64,000 bases of DNA from contig NZ_FMZM01000011.1 of NCBI RefSeq assembly GCF_900101465.1, positions 62,001 to 126,000 of the forward strand. The letters are read 5' to 3'. Origin of the DNA: Nocardioides lianchengensis (GTDB taxonomy: Bacteria > Actinomycetota > Actinomycetes > Propionibacteriales > Nocardioidaceae). The position numbers and the translations under genes were made by a program. Below are positions 23,917 through 31,420 of this stretch, in pieces (the stretch's first letter is position 1; each line of letters begins with the position of its first letter). The notes beneath the pieces are model-generated. The model saw only the letters and a list, made by a program, of their open reading frames with translations. It searched no databases and was not told the DNA's origin.

Positions 23917-26152
23917 TCGCGAGCACCGTCGTGTCGTCGTCCCGCGCTCCTGGTACGGCGAGCAGCATGCCGTCGACCCACTCCTCCATGCCGGCCGGGC
24001 CCGGCCCGCGCCCGGCCAGGTCGGCGAGCAGCGCCAGCGAGGTGGACAGGTCGACACCGCGACGCTCGACCAGCCCGTCGGTGTAGAGCAGCAGCGTCGA
24101 CCCGGGGGTGAGGACCAGCTCGGTCTCACGGGCCCCGGTCACGCCCAGGCCGAGGACGGGCCGGGTGGCGATCTGGAGCTCCTGGGCCGCACCGCCCTGG
24201 ATCAGCAGCGGCGGCGGGTGACCGGCGGCCGCCAGCACGACCCGACCCGTGGCGGGCTCGACGGTCCCGACGACAGCCGTGGCGATCACCTGCTCGAACA
24301 GCCCGTCCATGAACCGGTCGGTGCGGTCGAGGACCACGGCCGGCGACTCCTCGCCGAAGAGGTGGGCGCGGACCGCGGCCCGCAGCTGGGTCATCGTGGT
24401 CGCGGCGGCCACGCCGTGGCCCGCGACGTCGCCGACGACGAAGGCCATCCGACCGCCGGGCAGCTCGAAGGCGTCCCACCAGTCGCCGCCCATCTGGAAC
24501 GTCGAGGCCGGCAGGTAGCGGGCCGCCATCTCCAGGCCGTCGAACCGGGGGGCCTGGACCGGGATGACGCTGCGCTGCAGCGACTCGGCCATGTCGACCT
24601 GCTCGCGCGAGTTGGCGTACAGCAGGCTGGCCAGGTGGCTGGCCAGGGAGACCGCGTGGTCGAGGTGCCAGGGCTGCCAGACCTCGCTGTGGCCGCGCAC
24701 GACCTGCTGCCACTTCTCGAACGACTTGCGGGGGCTGAGCCGGACCTGCGGGTCCTCGGCGAGCGCCATCTGCTTGTTGGTCGGGTCGCCGCCCCAGTCG
24801 ACGACCTCGGGCAGCTCGGGGCGGACCCAGCACAGCCAGCGGTCGGGCGCGGAGCCGATCACGAGAGCCCCTGCCGCCGTGTCGGCGACCGCGGCGAGGT
24901 CGGGGTCGAGCGCGGCGAGGTAGGAGCTGGACCCCGGCTGGCTCTCCGGTCGCCGCAGGAGCTCGGCGATGCGCCTGATCGACGCGTGGTCGGGCACGGT
25001 GCCGAGGGTGGTGAGGTGCCCGTCGAAGCACAGGGCCACCCCGCCGGCGTCCATCAGGTCGGCCAGGGAGCTGATCTGCATCAGGGTCTGCAGCGGCGCC
25101 GGGGAGGACGACGTCGCCGCCTGCACCGTCGTGAGCAGCTCCTCGGCGCGGCGCTGGGACTCGCGCGCGTCGGCCCGCTCCCGCTCGGCGACCAGCTGGG
25201 AGGCCACCTGGCCCAGGAACTCCGACGCCGCGCGCACGTCGAGGCTGAGCTCGAGCGGTCCGGAGTAGTGGTGGCAGGCGATCAGCCCCCAGAGCTCGCC
25301 GTCGATGACCAGGGAGACCGACATCGACGCGGTCACGCCCATGTTGGAGAGGTACTCGACGTGGATCGGCGAGACGCTGCGCAGCGTCGAGTGGGAGAGG
25401 TCGAGCGGCGCGCCGGTCGCCGGGTCCAGCACGGGGTGGATCGGCACCGGCGTGTAGAGGATGTCGGCGATCAGCCGGATCCAGTTGACGGTGTAGAGCC
25501 GGCGGGCCTGGGCCGGGATGTCGGTGTGGGGGTAGTGCAGGCCGAGGAACGGGTTCAGGTCGGGGCGCCGGCTCTCGGCGATGACCTCACCGTTCCAGTC
25601 CTGGTCGAAGCGGTAGACCATCACCCGGTCGAAGCCGGTGAGGTCGGCGATCTCGCGGACCAGACCCTCGGAGAGCTCGACGACCGACGCGGTCCGCGAC
25701 AGCCGCTGCATCGCGCCGCGGGCCGCGCGGTAGGACAGCAGCGCCTCCCCCTCGGGATCGGCGGCCTCGAGCTCGACCAGGACCCGGTCGCCGGAGCGGT
25801 GCACCGCGGCGTCGACGTACGACGGCAGCAGCGCCCCGCGGGCGGCGAGCTCCTCGACGTGCAGGTGCAGGACCTCGGCGCGCGCGCCCTCGACGGAGAC
25901 CCGGACCGCCTCGGCGGCCTCGGCCCCGAGCAGGGAGGCCAGCGAGGCGCCGGGCACGTCGTCGGGGTCGACGCCGAGCATCGGCCCCGCGTTGGCCGAG
26001 GCCATCACGACCTCCGCGAGGTCCAGCCCGAGTGCGAGCAGCGCGCCGTGCGGCTGGATGGCTCCCGGGATGTGGATGGGCTCGCGGTCGCAGTTGGTCA
26101 GGTCTGCGGCCGCGTAGGCGGGCGTGTGCGCGGACACGGCCTGCTCGGTCAC
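23894..26152 (-). CDS. Bacteriophytochrome fused to a SpoIIE/PP2C-type phosphatase
   Basis: A 752-residue light sensor. PAS domain with Cys21 in TNCDREPIHIPG, the biliverdin-attachment position of bacteriophytochromes; GAF domain with the DIPAQARRLYTVNW motif (usual form PASDIPAQAR) and the paired histidines in IACHHYSG; PHY domain with tongue motifs VVDWGGDP and PRKSF. In place of a histidine kinase the output is a PP2C/SpoIIE phosphatase (GGDWWDAFELPGG, VVGDVAGHGVAAA, GHPPPLL, YTDGLVERRG, DDDTTVLAIR). I infer light-controlled dephosphorylation of an anti-anti-sigma-like protein. The GTG at 26152 (GGAG 7 nt upstream) places the Cys at 21; a longer frame starts at 26215. No heme oxygenase or partner is adjacent. 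Confidence 0.9.
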   Translation of the reverse strand: MTEQAVSAHTPAYAAADLTNCDREPIHIPGAIQPHGALLALGLDLAEVVMASANAGPMLGVDPDDVPGASLASLLGAEAAEAVRVSVEGARAEVLHLHVEELAARGALLPSYVDAAVHRSGDRVLVELEAADPEGEALLSYRAARGAMQRLSRTASVVELSEGLVREIADLTGFDRVMVYRFDQDWNGEVIAESRRPDLNPFLGLHYPHTDIPAQARRLYTVNWIRLIADILYTPVPIHPVLDPATGAPLDLSHSTLRSVSPIHVEYLSNMGVTASMSVSLVIDGELWGLIACHHYSGPLELSLDVRAASEFLGQVASQLVAERERADARESQRRAEELLTTVQAATSSSPAPLQTLMQISSLADLMDAGGVALCFDGHLTTLGTVPDHASIRRIAELLRRPESQPGSSSYLAALDPDLAAVADTAAGALVIGSAPDRWLCWVRPELPEVVDWGGDPTNKQMALAEDPQVRLSPRKSFEKWQQVVRGHSEVWQPWHLDHAVSLASHLASLLYANSREQVDMAESLQRSVIPVQAPRFDGLEMAARYLPASTFQMGGDWWDAFELPGGRMAFVVGDVAGHGVAAATTMTQLRAAVRAHLFGEESPAVVLDRTDRFMDGLFEQVIATAVVGTVEPATGRVVLAAAGHPPPLLIQGGAAQELQIATRPVLGLGVTGARETELVLTPGSTLLLYTDGLVERRGVDLSTSLALLADLAGRGPGPAGMEEWVDGMLLAVPGARDDDTTVLAIRMSPAG

Positions 26153-26250
26153 GGGTACTCCGGGGATGATCGACTCACCGGCTCCTCCCTCAGGAGGAAC
26201 CGGTCCGGGGGCCATCCAATCAGGTCCCGCCGGTGACGTCCCCTCTTCGG

Positions 26251-26406
26251 TCAGTCCTGCGCGCGCAGCTGGCGCCGCAGGCGGAGCTCCTTCAGGAGCA
26301 TGCGGACGTCGTCGACGTCCAGCTCGGTGGCGGCCGCCGGCTCGACGGGTCGTCGCGTCTCCGGCACGTCGCGTGCCGTGAGACGCGTGATGGCTGCGTT
26401 GCCCAT
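26251..26406 (-). CDS. Small 51-residue protein
   Basis: Starts MGNAAITRLTARDVPETRRP at an ATG preceded by a strong GGGGGAGG ribosome site 6 nt upstream. The C-terminal half (DVDDVRMLLKELRLRRQLR) is a predicted amphipathic basic helix. It sits 98 nt upstream of the phytochrome start, same strand, so it could be cotranscribed with it. No family is recognised; the ribosome site and codon pattern argue that it is real. Confidence 0.6.
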   Translation of the reverse strand: MGNAAITRLTARDVPETRRPVEPAAATELDVDDVRMLLKELRLRRQLRAQD

Positions 26407-26600
26407 GATGTCCTCCCCCGACTTCAAGGTAGTGACAAGTTTACGGGCCTTCTCCTCAGGCCCGGAGCGAAAACCGTCGAATGTCGGCCGATTGACGACC
26501 GAATCCGTCCCTGGTCCAGACCTTCCGCAGCGGTTCTCGTCACCTTCGGGTCGCCGTCACCTTCCTGCCGCGAGCCTGTCCCGACCGACGGCCGCACCAG

Positions 26601-26618
26601 TGGAACGTGTTCTAGACT
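26601..26618 (+). promoter_or_regulatory. KstR-type operator overlapping the thioesterase -10
   Basis: TGGAACGTGTTCTA (26601-26614) fits the KstR consensus TNNAACNNGTTNNA at every fixed position. It overlaps a -10 hexamer TAGACT (26613-26618) that lies 6 nt before the GTG at 26625, so a bound repressor would block this promoter. Regulator identity is inferred. Confidence 0.65.
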
Positions 26619-26624
26619 CCGCCC

Positions 26625-27296
26625 GTGAGCGGCTACGTGCAGGACGACATCTCCGACGCGGAGCTCGAGCGGCAGCGCGGCGTGTACGAGCCCTTCACCC
26701 AGGCCGTGCGGGAGCTCGTCGACGCCACCATCCGCACCCTGGTCGACGACGACGAGATCCGCCGCGCCCAGGCCGAGATCGAGGCGGTCACCGCCCGGCT
26801 GCGCGAGCACCAGCTCGACGGCGCGTACGGCGTCCGCTTCGGCCGGGCGGGCCGTGGCCGCCCCTGGGGCAACACCGTGGTCGGCCTCCGCAACGCGGCC
26901 GCCCCACCGCTGGTGATCGACCACGACGACACGGGACGCGCCTGGGCAGACTTCCACCTCGGCGCCGCCTACGAGGGGCCGCCCGGCCTGGTGCACGGCG
27001 GCGTCTCGGCGATGATCCTCGACCAGATGCTCGGCGAGGCGGCCGGCGCCGGCGGGAAGCCGGGCATGACCGGGACGCTCACCCTGACCTACCGGCAGGG
27101 CACCCCGCTCGGCGACCTGCGGGCCGAGGCCTGGATCGACCGCGCCGAGGGCGTGAAGACCTGGGCCAAGGGCCACCTCATCGGTCCCGAGGGGGTCACC
27201 GTCGAGGCCGAGGGCGTCTTCATCCTGCCGCGCTGGGCCCGCGAGGCGATCGCCGCGCAGGACGACGAGCAGCCGACTCCGTCGTACTTCGAGTAG
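26625..27296 (+). CDS. PaaI-family (hot-dog fold) thioesterase
   Basis: A 223-residue protein whose C-terminal ~140 residues form a hot-dog thioesterase domain: GPPGLVHGGVSAMILDQMLGEAA (active-site HGG region) and TGTLTLTYRQGTPLGDLRAEAW. The first ~80 residues are a helical extension (RQRGVYEPFTQAVRELVDATIR). Such enzymes hydrolyse acyl-CoA thioesters. A KstR-like site in its promoter hints at a link to sterol or fatty-acid catabolism. The GTG start has a -10 hexamer 6 nt upstream and no ribosome site, so the message is probably leaderless. It converges with ndh, 12 nt apart. Confidence 0.85.
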   Translation: MSGYVQDDISDAELERQRGVYEPFTQAVRELVDATIRTLVDDDEIRRAQAEIEAVTARLREHQLDGAYGVRFGRAGRGRPWGNTVVGLRNAAAPPLVIDHDDTGRAWADFHLGAAYEGPPGLVHGGVSAMILDQMLGEAAGAGGKPGMTGTLTLTYRQGTPLGDLRAEAWIDRAEGVKTWAKGHLIGPEGVTVEAEGVFILPRWAREAIAAQDDEQPTPSYFE

Positions 27297-27308
27297 ACGC
27301 GGCTCCGG

Positions 27309-28805
27309 TCAGGAGACCTTCTCACCCAGGTTGGCGCCGCGCTGCCCGGAGTCGGTCAGCCGGGCCTCCTCGGCGGCCTGGGCCTCGAGCTCCTCGCGCC
27401 GCGAGGTCTCCAGCAGCTCGCGGGCGGCGTCGTACGCCCCGGGCTGGGAGACCAGATCGGTCGCCCCGCGCTTGAGCCGGGCGAGCGCGCTGCGCGCGAA
27501 GATCTGCTGCTCGGTGGTGGTGCGCTCCGAGCGGCCGCGGCCGATGAACGACACGGCCCAGCGGATCAGCGCGGTGACCCGGCTCTTGAAGCCGGTGATG
27601 TAGACGAGGTGCAGACCCAGCCACATCAGCCACGCCACGACGCCGGTGATCCGCAGCTTGCCGACCATCGCCACCGCACGGAAGCGGCTGATGATGGCCA
27701 TCGAGCCCTTGTCGAAGTACTTGAACGGCGGCTGCGGGGCCTTGCCCTTGAGCCGGCCGTCGATCTCCTTGGCGGCGTACTTCGAGCCCTGGATCGCCAC
27801 CTGGGCGACGCCGGGGAGGTTGTCGAGCGAGATCATGTCGCCGACGACGAAGACCTCCGGGTGGCCCGGGAGGGTGAGGTCGGGGTTGACGCCGACCCGA
27901 CCTGCGCGGTCGAGCGGCGCGCCGCTCTGCTCGGCCAGGGTCTTGCCGAGCTTGTTGGCCTGCACGCCCGCGGCCCAGATCTTGGTGACGGTGTTGATCC
28001 GCTCGACGCGGCCGTCCTTGAACTTCATCTCGATGCCGCGCTCGTCGACGTCGGTCACCATCGCGCCGAGGACGACCTCGACGCCGAGCTTCTCCAGCTC
28101 GCTCTTGGCCTTGTCTCCGAGCTTCTGGCCGAACGGCGGGAGCACCTGGGGCGCGGCGTCCACCAGGACGACGCGCGCGGTGCGGGTGTTGATCGACCGG
28201 AAGTCGCGCTTGAGCGTGCGGTGGGCCAGCTCGGCGATCTGACCGGCCATCTCCACTCCGGTCGGGCCCGCGCCGACGACCACGAAGGTCAGCAGGTGGT
28301 CGACGTTGTCGCCGCGCTGGGCGCCGAGCTCGGCCATCTCGAAGGCGCCGAAGATGCGGCCGCGCAGCTCGAGCGCGTCGTCGATGCTCTTCATGCCGGG
28401 CGCGAACTCGGCGAAGTGGTCGTTGCCGAAGTAGGACTGGCCCGCGCCGGCGGCGACGATCAGCGAGTCGTAGGCCAGCACGGTCTCGCGACCCAGGACG
28501 TGGGACGTCACCGTGCGCGCCTCGAGGTCGACACCGGTGACCTCGCCCAGCAGCACCTGGGCGTTCTTCTGCCCGGAGAGGATCTCGCGCGTCGGGGGCG
28601 CGATCTCGCCCTCGGACAGGATCCCGGTCGCGACCTGGTAGAGCAGCGGCTGGAAGAGGTGATGGGTGGTCTTGGCGACCATCGTGACGTCGACGTCGGA
28701 GCGTCGCAGGGCCTTGGTCCCGAAGAGGCCGCCGAATCCGGAGCCGATGACGACGACCTGGTGGCGACGGTCCGGGGTGTCACGGGGGTGGTCAGGCGCT
28801 GCCAT
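27309..28805 (-). CDS. ndh: Type II NADH dehydrogenase
   Basis: A 498-residue single-subunit NADH:quinone oxidoreductase. FAD-binding GxGxxG is VVVIGSGFGGLFG near residue 20, the NADH-binding Rossmann motif is TFVVVGAGPTGVEMAG near 165, and VFVVGDMISLD is the second FAD motif. A C-terminal hydrophobic patch (ITGVVAWLMWLGLHLVYITG) anchors it to the membrane, followed by an unusually long charged tail (ELLETSRREELEAQAAEEARL). The ATG at 28805 is set by AGGAAGG upstream; the frame extends further but without homology. Feeds electrons to menaquinone without proton pumping. Confidence 0.95.
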   Translation of the reverse strand: MAAPDHPRDTPDRRHQVVVIGSGFGGLFGTKALRRSDVDVTMVAKTTHHLFQPLLYQVATGILSEGEIAPPTREILSGQKNAQVLLGEVTGVDLEARTVTSHVLGRETVLAYDSLIVAAGAGQSYFGNDHFAEFAPGMKSIDDALELRGRIFGAFEMAELGAQRGDNVDHLLTFVVVGAGPTGVEMAGQIAELAHRTLKRDFRSINTRTARVVLVDAAPQVLPPFGQKLGDKAKSELEKLGVEVVLGAMVTDVDERGIEMKFKDGRVERINTVTKIWAAGVQANKLGKTLAEQSGAPLDRAGRVGVNPDLTLPGHPEVFVVGDMISLDNLPGVAQVAIQGSKYAAKEIDGRLKGKAPQPPFKYFDKGSMAIISRFRAVAMVGKLRITGVVAWLMWLGLHLVYITGFKSRVTALIRWAVSFIGRGRSERTTTEQQIFARSALARLKRGATDLVSQPGAYDAARELLETSRREELEAQAAEEARLTDSGQRGANLGEKVS

Positions 28806-28866
28806 GACGAGCCTTCCTGCGTTCGATCGAGACGGACCGTGGCCAGCCGGCCGATCCGGTAGTTCC

Positions 28867-28896
28867 ATTGTCGCGCTCGCGGGGGTCGGACCCCAA
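28867..28896 (-). promoter_or_regulatory. Candidate ndh promoter
   Basis: On the minus strand TTGGGG (28891-28896) and GACAAT (28867-28872) are separated by 18 nt, about 60 nt before the ndh ATG. Confidence 0.5.
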
Positions 28897-29037
28897 GCCG
28901 GCGCCCTGACTCGTGGGTCACACGAGTGCGGTCGGTCACACGCGGGCGGGACCCCGCCCTCGTCGTACCCATCGATCCCGTCGTCCACCGTCGCCGATCC
29001 TGAGCAGATCGGCCGAAAAGACTTCGCCAACTTCCGT

Positions 29038-29063
29038 GTTTGTTTGCCGGAAAGAGGGGGTAC
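29038..29063 (+). promoter_or_regulatory. sigmaF/sigmaB-type promoter
   Basis: GTTT (29038-29041), 16 nt, then GGGTAC (29058-29063). This matches the GTTT-N14-17-GGGTA pattern known for mycobacterial SigF and Streptomyces SigB-class sigma factors. It drives the anti-sigma-like ATPase gene that starts at 29122. Confidence 0.6.
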
Positions 29064-29121
29064 ACGAGCCGAGAATGGCGTGTCCCTGTCCTCATCTCGG
29101 TCTGCCCCTGGAGCTTCGCCC

Positions 29122-30057
29122 GTGCCGCTGAACCGGCCTGCCCTGTCGCTGGGCGCTGGCCCCCGTGGCGTGCAGGACGCACGGCGTTGGGTGGTCGAGA
29201 CGTGCCACGACATCGGGCGGCCCGAGCTCGCCGAGTGCGCGGAGCTGGGCGTCTCGGAGCTGGTCACGAATGCGCTGCTCCACGGCGCCCCGCCGATCCA
29301 GGTCCGGGTCCGCGGCACACGTGAGCACCCGCGGGTGGAGGTCCACGACGGCTCCCGCGAGCGGCCGCTGCTGCCGAGCGCCGACGAGGACGACGAGGAC
29401 GACGACCTGCTGCTCACCTTCGGTCGCGGGCTGAGCATCGTCGCGCGCTGCTCCGACGCCTGGGGCGCGGAGATCGAGGACGACGGCAAGACCGTCTGGT
29501 TCGCCCCCGCCCGCTCCTTCGCCGAGGACGACGGCGTCCCGGGCCTCATCACCGGCGACGAGGACCCGCCCGTCGCGGGTCCCGAGGACCCCGTGCAGAT
29601 CGTCGTGCGCGGCGTACCGCTCGACCTGTACGTCGCCTTCCAGCGCCACTTCCGCGAGCTGCGGCGCGAGGTCCGGCTGCTCGCGCTCGCCCACGAGAGC
29701 GACTACCCGCTCGCCAAGGACCTCTCCGACCTGTTCGCCTCGCTGGAGCGTCAGTTGCGCGAGGGCATCGGCCTCGACCAGCTCGAGAGCGCGGTCGCCG
29801 CGGGCGAGTCCGAGACCCAGGTCGACCTCGTGACCTCGCGCGAGAGCACCCGCACCATGGAGCGGTTCATCGAGATGCTCGACCTGGCGGACGAGTTCTG
29901 CCGCCAGGAGCGGCTGCTGTCGCTGGCCCGCACCGACGAGCAGCGCCGCTTCCAGCAGTGGTACCTCGGTGAGTTCGTCCGCCAGGGCCGCGGCGAGCCG
30001 CCCCTCGCCTGGCCGGACGCCGCCGCGACCCCGGGCCAGCAGAGCACCGTCTCTTGA
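29122..30057 (+). CDS. HATPase_c anti-sigma-like ATPase with a C-terminal helical region
   Basis: A 311-residue protein. Residues ~10-120 are a GHKL ATPase of the RsbW/SpoIIAB-like class (ECAELGVSELVTNALLHGAPP, the N-box, and LLTFGRGLSIVARCSDAWG, the G-box). Residues ~135-300 form a separate helical domain (LYVAFQRHFRELRREVRLLALAHESDYPLAKDL) found with such ATPases in actinobacteria. These proteins usually bind anti-anti-sigma or sigma factors. The GTG at 29122 has GGAG 7 nt upstream; an in-frame GTG at 29080 is the alternative. A sigmaF/sigmaB-type promoter upstream fits a role in the stress response. It overlaps crcB1 by 4 nt. Confidence 0.85.
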   Translation: MPLNRPALSLGAGPRGVQDARRWVVETCHDIGRPELAECAELGVSELVTNALLHGAPPIQVRVRGTREHPRVEVHDGSRERPLLPSADEDDEDDDLLLTFGRGLSIVARCSDAWGAEIEDDGKTVWFAPARSFAEDDGVPGLITGDEDPPVAGPEDPVQIVVRGVPLDLYVAFQRHFRELRREVRLLALAHESDYPLAKDLSDLFASLERQLREGIGLDQLESAVAAGESETQVDLVTSRESTRTMERFIEMLDLADEFCRQERLLSLARTDEQRRFQQWYLGEFVRQGRGEPPLAWPDAAATPGQQSTVS

Positions 30058-30431
30058 GCGCGGTCGACCCCCGCGCCCTCGGCGCGGTGGCGGTCGGTGG
30101 CGCCCTGGGGGCGGTGGCCCGCTGGGGCCTCGGCGAGCTGGTGCCGGACGGCGCCGGCTTCCCGTGGACGACCTTCGCGATCAACGTCACCGGCTCGTTC
30201 CTGCTCGCCGTGGTGCTGGGCCTCGCGGCCGTACGACGGCGTCCGGTCCTCCGGGCCGGGCTCGGCCCGGGGGTGCTCGGCGGCTACACGACGCTCTCGG
30301 CGGTGAGCGAGCAGTCCCGCGCGCTGCTCGCGGACGGACGCGCGGCGACCGCGCTCGTCTACCTGGTCGCGACCGCAGTGGTCGCCGTCGCGGCGGTCGC
30401 CGTCGGCGCCCGGGTCGGGGCCGGCCGGTGA
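30054..30431 (+). CDS. crcB1: Fluoride channel subunit CrcB/FluC (first copy)
   Basis: A 125-residue, four-helix Fluc-family protein. The conserved Asn in FAINVTGSFLLAVVLG and the GG(Y)TTLSA turn are visible, but the channel Phe of the usual FTTYSAF/FTTFSTF box is replaced (YTTLSAV). Its start is TTG overlapping the ATPase stop as TTGA. With the second copy it most likely forms a heterodimeric fluoride exporter, as paired crcB genes do in Gram-positive bacteria. Confidence 0.92.
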   Translation: MSAVDPRALGAVAVGGALGAVARWGLGELVPDGAGFPWTTFAINVTGSFLLAVVLGLAAVRRRPVLRAGLGPGVLGGYTTLSAVSEQSRALLADGRAATALVYLVATAVVAVAAVAVGARVGAGR

Positions 30432-30760
30432 CCGGCCTGCTGGTCGCCCTGGGCGCCGCGGTCGGCGCCCCGCTGCGCTACCTGCTGGCGCAGCGGTGGG
30501 ACGACCGCCACCCGCGCGGCACCCTCGTGGTGAACGTGCTCGGCTCGCTGCTGCTGGGCCTGCTGTCGGCGCGATCACTCTCCGGGCACGCCACCGCGCT
30601 GCTGGCCACCGGCTTCTGCGGCGGGTTCACGACGTACTCCGCGTTCGCGGTGCAGGCCCACGGGCTCGGTCCGCGGCACGGGGCGGCGTACGTCGTCGTC
30701 ACGACCCTGTCGGCCGTCGGCGCGTGCGCGCTGGGGTTCTGGGTCGGCTCCTACGCGTAG
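30428..30760 (+). CDS. crcB2: Fluoride channel subunit CrcB/FluC (second copy)
   Basis: A 110-residue four-helix Fluc protein with the full signature: GAPLRYLLAQRW, VVNVLGSLLLGLLS (pore Asn) and GFCGGFTTYSAFAVQ (F-box). The GTG at 30428 overlaps the crcB1 stop as GTGA, so the subunits are translated together. The intact F-box here and degenerate one in crcB1 suggest subunit specialisation. Its last 10 bases overlap the convergent metallopeptidase gene. Confidence 0.93.
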   Translation: MTGLLVALGAAVGAPLRYLLAQRWDDRHPRGTLVVNVLGSLLLGLLSARSLSGHATALLATGFCGGFTTYSAFAVQAHGLGPRHGAAYVVVTTLSAVGACALGFWVGSYA

Positions 30761-31107
30761 CCGAGGTCGTGGAGGCGGGCGTCGTCGATGCCGAAGTGGT
30801 GGGCCACCTCGTGCACGACGGTGATCCGGACCTCCTCGACCAGCTCGTCCTCGCTCTCGCAGAAGTCGAGCAACGGGCCGCGGAAGATGAAGATCCGGTC
30901 GGGCAGGTTGAGCAGCGTGCTGCTGTCGCGCTCGGTCAGCGCGACCCCGTCGTACAGGCCGAGGAGGTCGTCGGGCTCGCCCTCGGGCGGCTCGTCCTCG
31001 ACCAGGACCACGACGTTGCGCACCAGCTGGGCCAGCTCGTCGGGGATGCCGTCGAGCGCGGTGTCGACCAGCTCGTCGAAGCGCTCGGGGTCCATCTCGA
31101 TCGGCAC
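30751..31107 (-). CDS. Small zincin metallopeptidase (HExxH, DUF1025 type)
   Basis: A 118-residue minimal zincin with VVHEVAHHFGID near residue 100; HEVAH supplies two zinc ligands and the catalytic Glu, with a downstream Asp as the likely third ligand. The family is widespread in actinobacteria, cytoplasmic and of unknown substrate. The ATG begins MPIEMDPERFDELVDTAL, as is typical. It converges with crcB2. Confidence 0.9.
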   Translation of the reverse strand: MPIEMDPERFDELVDTALDGIPDELAQLVRNVVVLVEDEPPEGEPDDLLGLYDGVALTERDSSTLLNLPDRIFIFRGPLLDFCESEDELVEEVRITVVHEVAHHFGIDDARLHDLGYA

Positions 31108-31132
31108 GGACTCAGCATGCCGGACAACGCAA

Positions 31133-31163
31133 GACGCCCCGGATCATGATGATCCGGGGCGTC
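31133..31163 (-). terminator. Terminator of tRNA-Asp
   Basis: A perfect 13-bp stem (31133-31145 and 31151-31163, 5-nt loop) 4 nt beyond the encoded CCA of tRNA-Asp on the same strand; no T-run. Confidence 0.85.
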
Positions 31164-31166
31164 CGA

Positions 31167-31243
31167 TGGCGACCCCGACGGGACTCGAACCCGCGGCCTC
31201 CGCCGTGACAGGGCGGCGCGCTAACCAACTGCGCTACGGGGCC
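31167..31243 (-). tRNA. tRNA-Asp (GTC)
   Basis: Minus strand: acceptor GGCCCCG pairs with CGGGGTC (one G-U), anticodon stem CCGCC/GGCGG with loop CTGTCAC (anticodon GTC at 31207-31209) and T-arm GCGGG TTCGAGT CCCGT. Discriminator G at 31170 is followed by an encoded CCA (31167-31169). Confidence 0.95.
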
Positions 31244-31335
31244 AGGTTGTCTTCACCAGATCGTGCGCGGCGAAGCGGTGGAACTCTAACCCACAGGCGG
31301 CGACGCGTCACAATCGGCGACGACGCGAGCCTGTG

Positions 31336-31420
31336 TGGCACCCCCAACGGGATTCGAACCCGTGCTACCGCCGTGAAAGGGCGGGGTCGCCGAGGAGCCC
31401 GCCCGCTAGACGATGAGCAC
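31336..31420 (-). pseudogene. Damaged second tRNA-Glu-like copy (TTC)
   Basis: From the anticodon stem to the 3' end it is identical to the intact tRNA-Glu next to it (CCGCC CTTTCAC GGCGG, ACGGG TTCGAAT CCCGT, TGGGGGT, G) and has an encoded CCA (31336-31338) that the intact copy lacks. Its 5' half is not functional-looking: the seven bases that should be GCCCCCA are GTGCTCA and cannot pair with TGGGGGT, and the D-loop carries about 9 extra bases. Its 5' end overlaps the 3' end of the intact copy, suggesting a partial tandem duplication. Confidence 0.75.

Larger units (their letters stand above)
28806..29121. other. 316-nt divergent regulatory region between ndh and the ATPase gene
   Basis: No convincing ORF. 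It holds a candidate ndh promoter on the minus strand (28867-28896), a perfect inverted repeat CTCGTG-N5-CACGAG (28910-28926), a direct repeat GGTCACACG (28916 and 28934), and a sigmaF/sigmaB-type promoter on the plus strand (29038-29063). The inverted repeat lies just upstream of the ndh -35 and could be an operator; the regulator is unknown. Confidence 0.6.

Noticed and set aside
26601..26614. LexA/SOS box reading of GAACGTGTTC
   Set aside because: A LexA box needs four bases between GAAC and GTTC; here there are two, which fits KstR instead.
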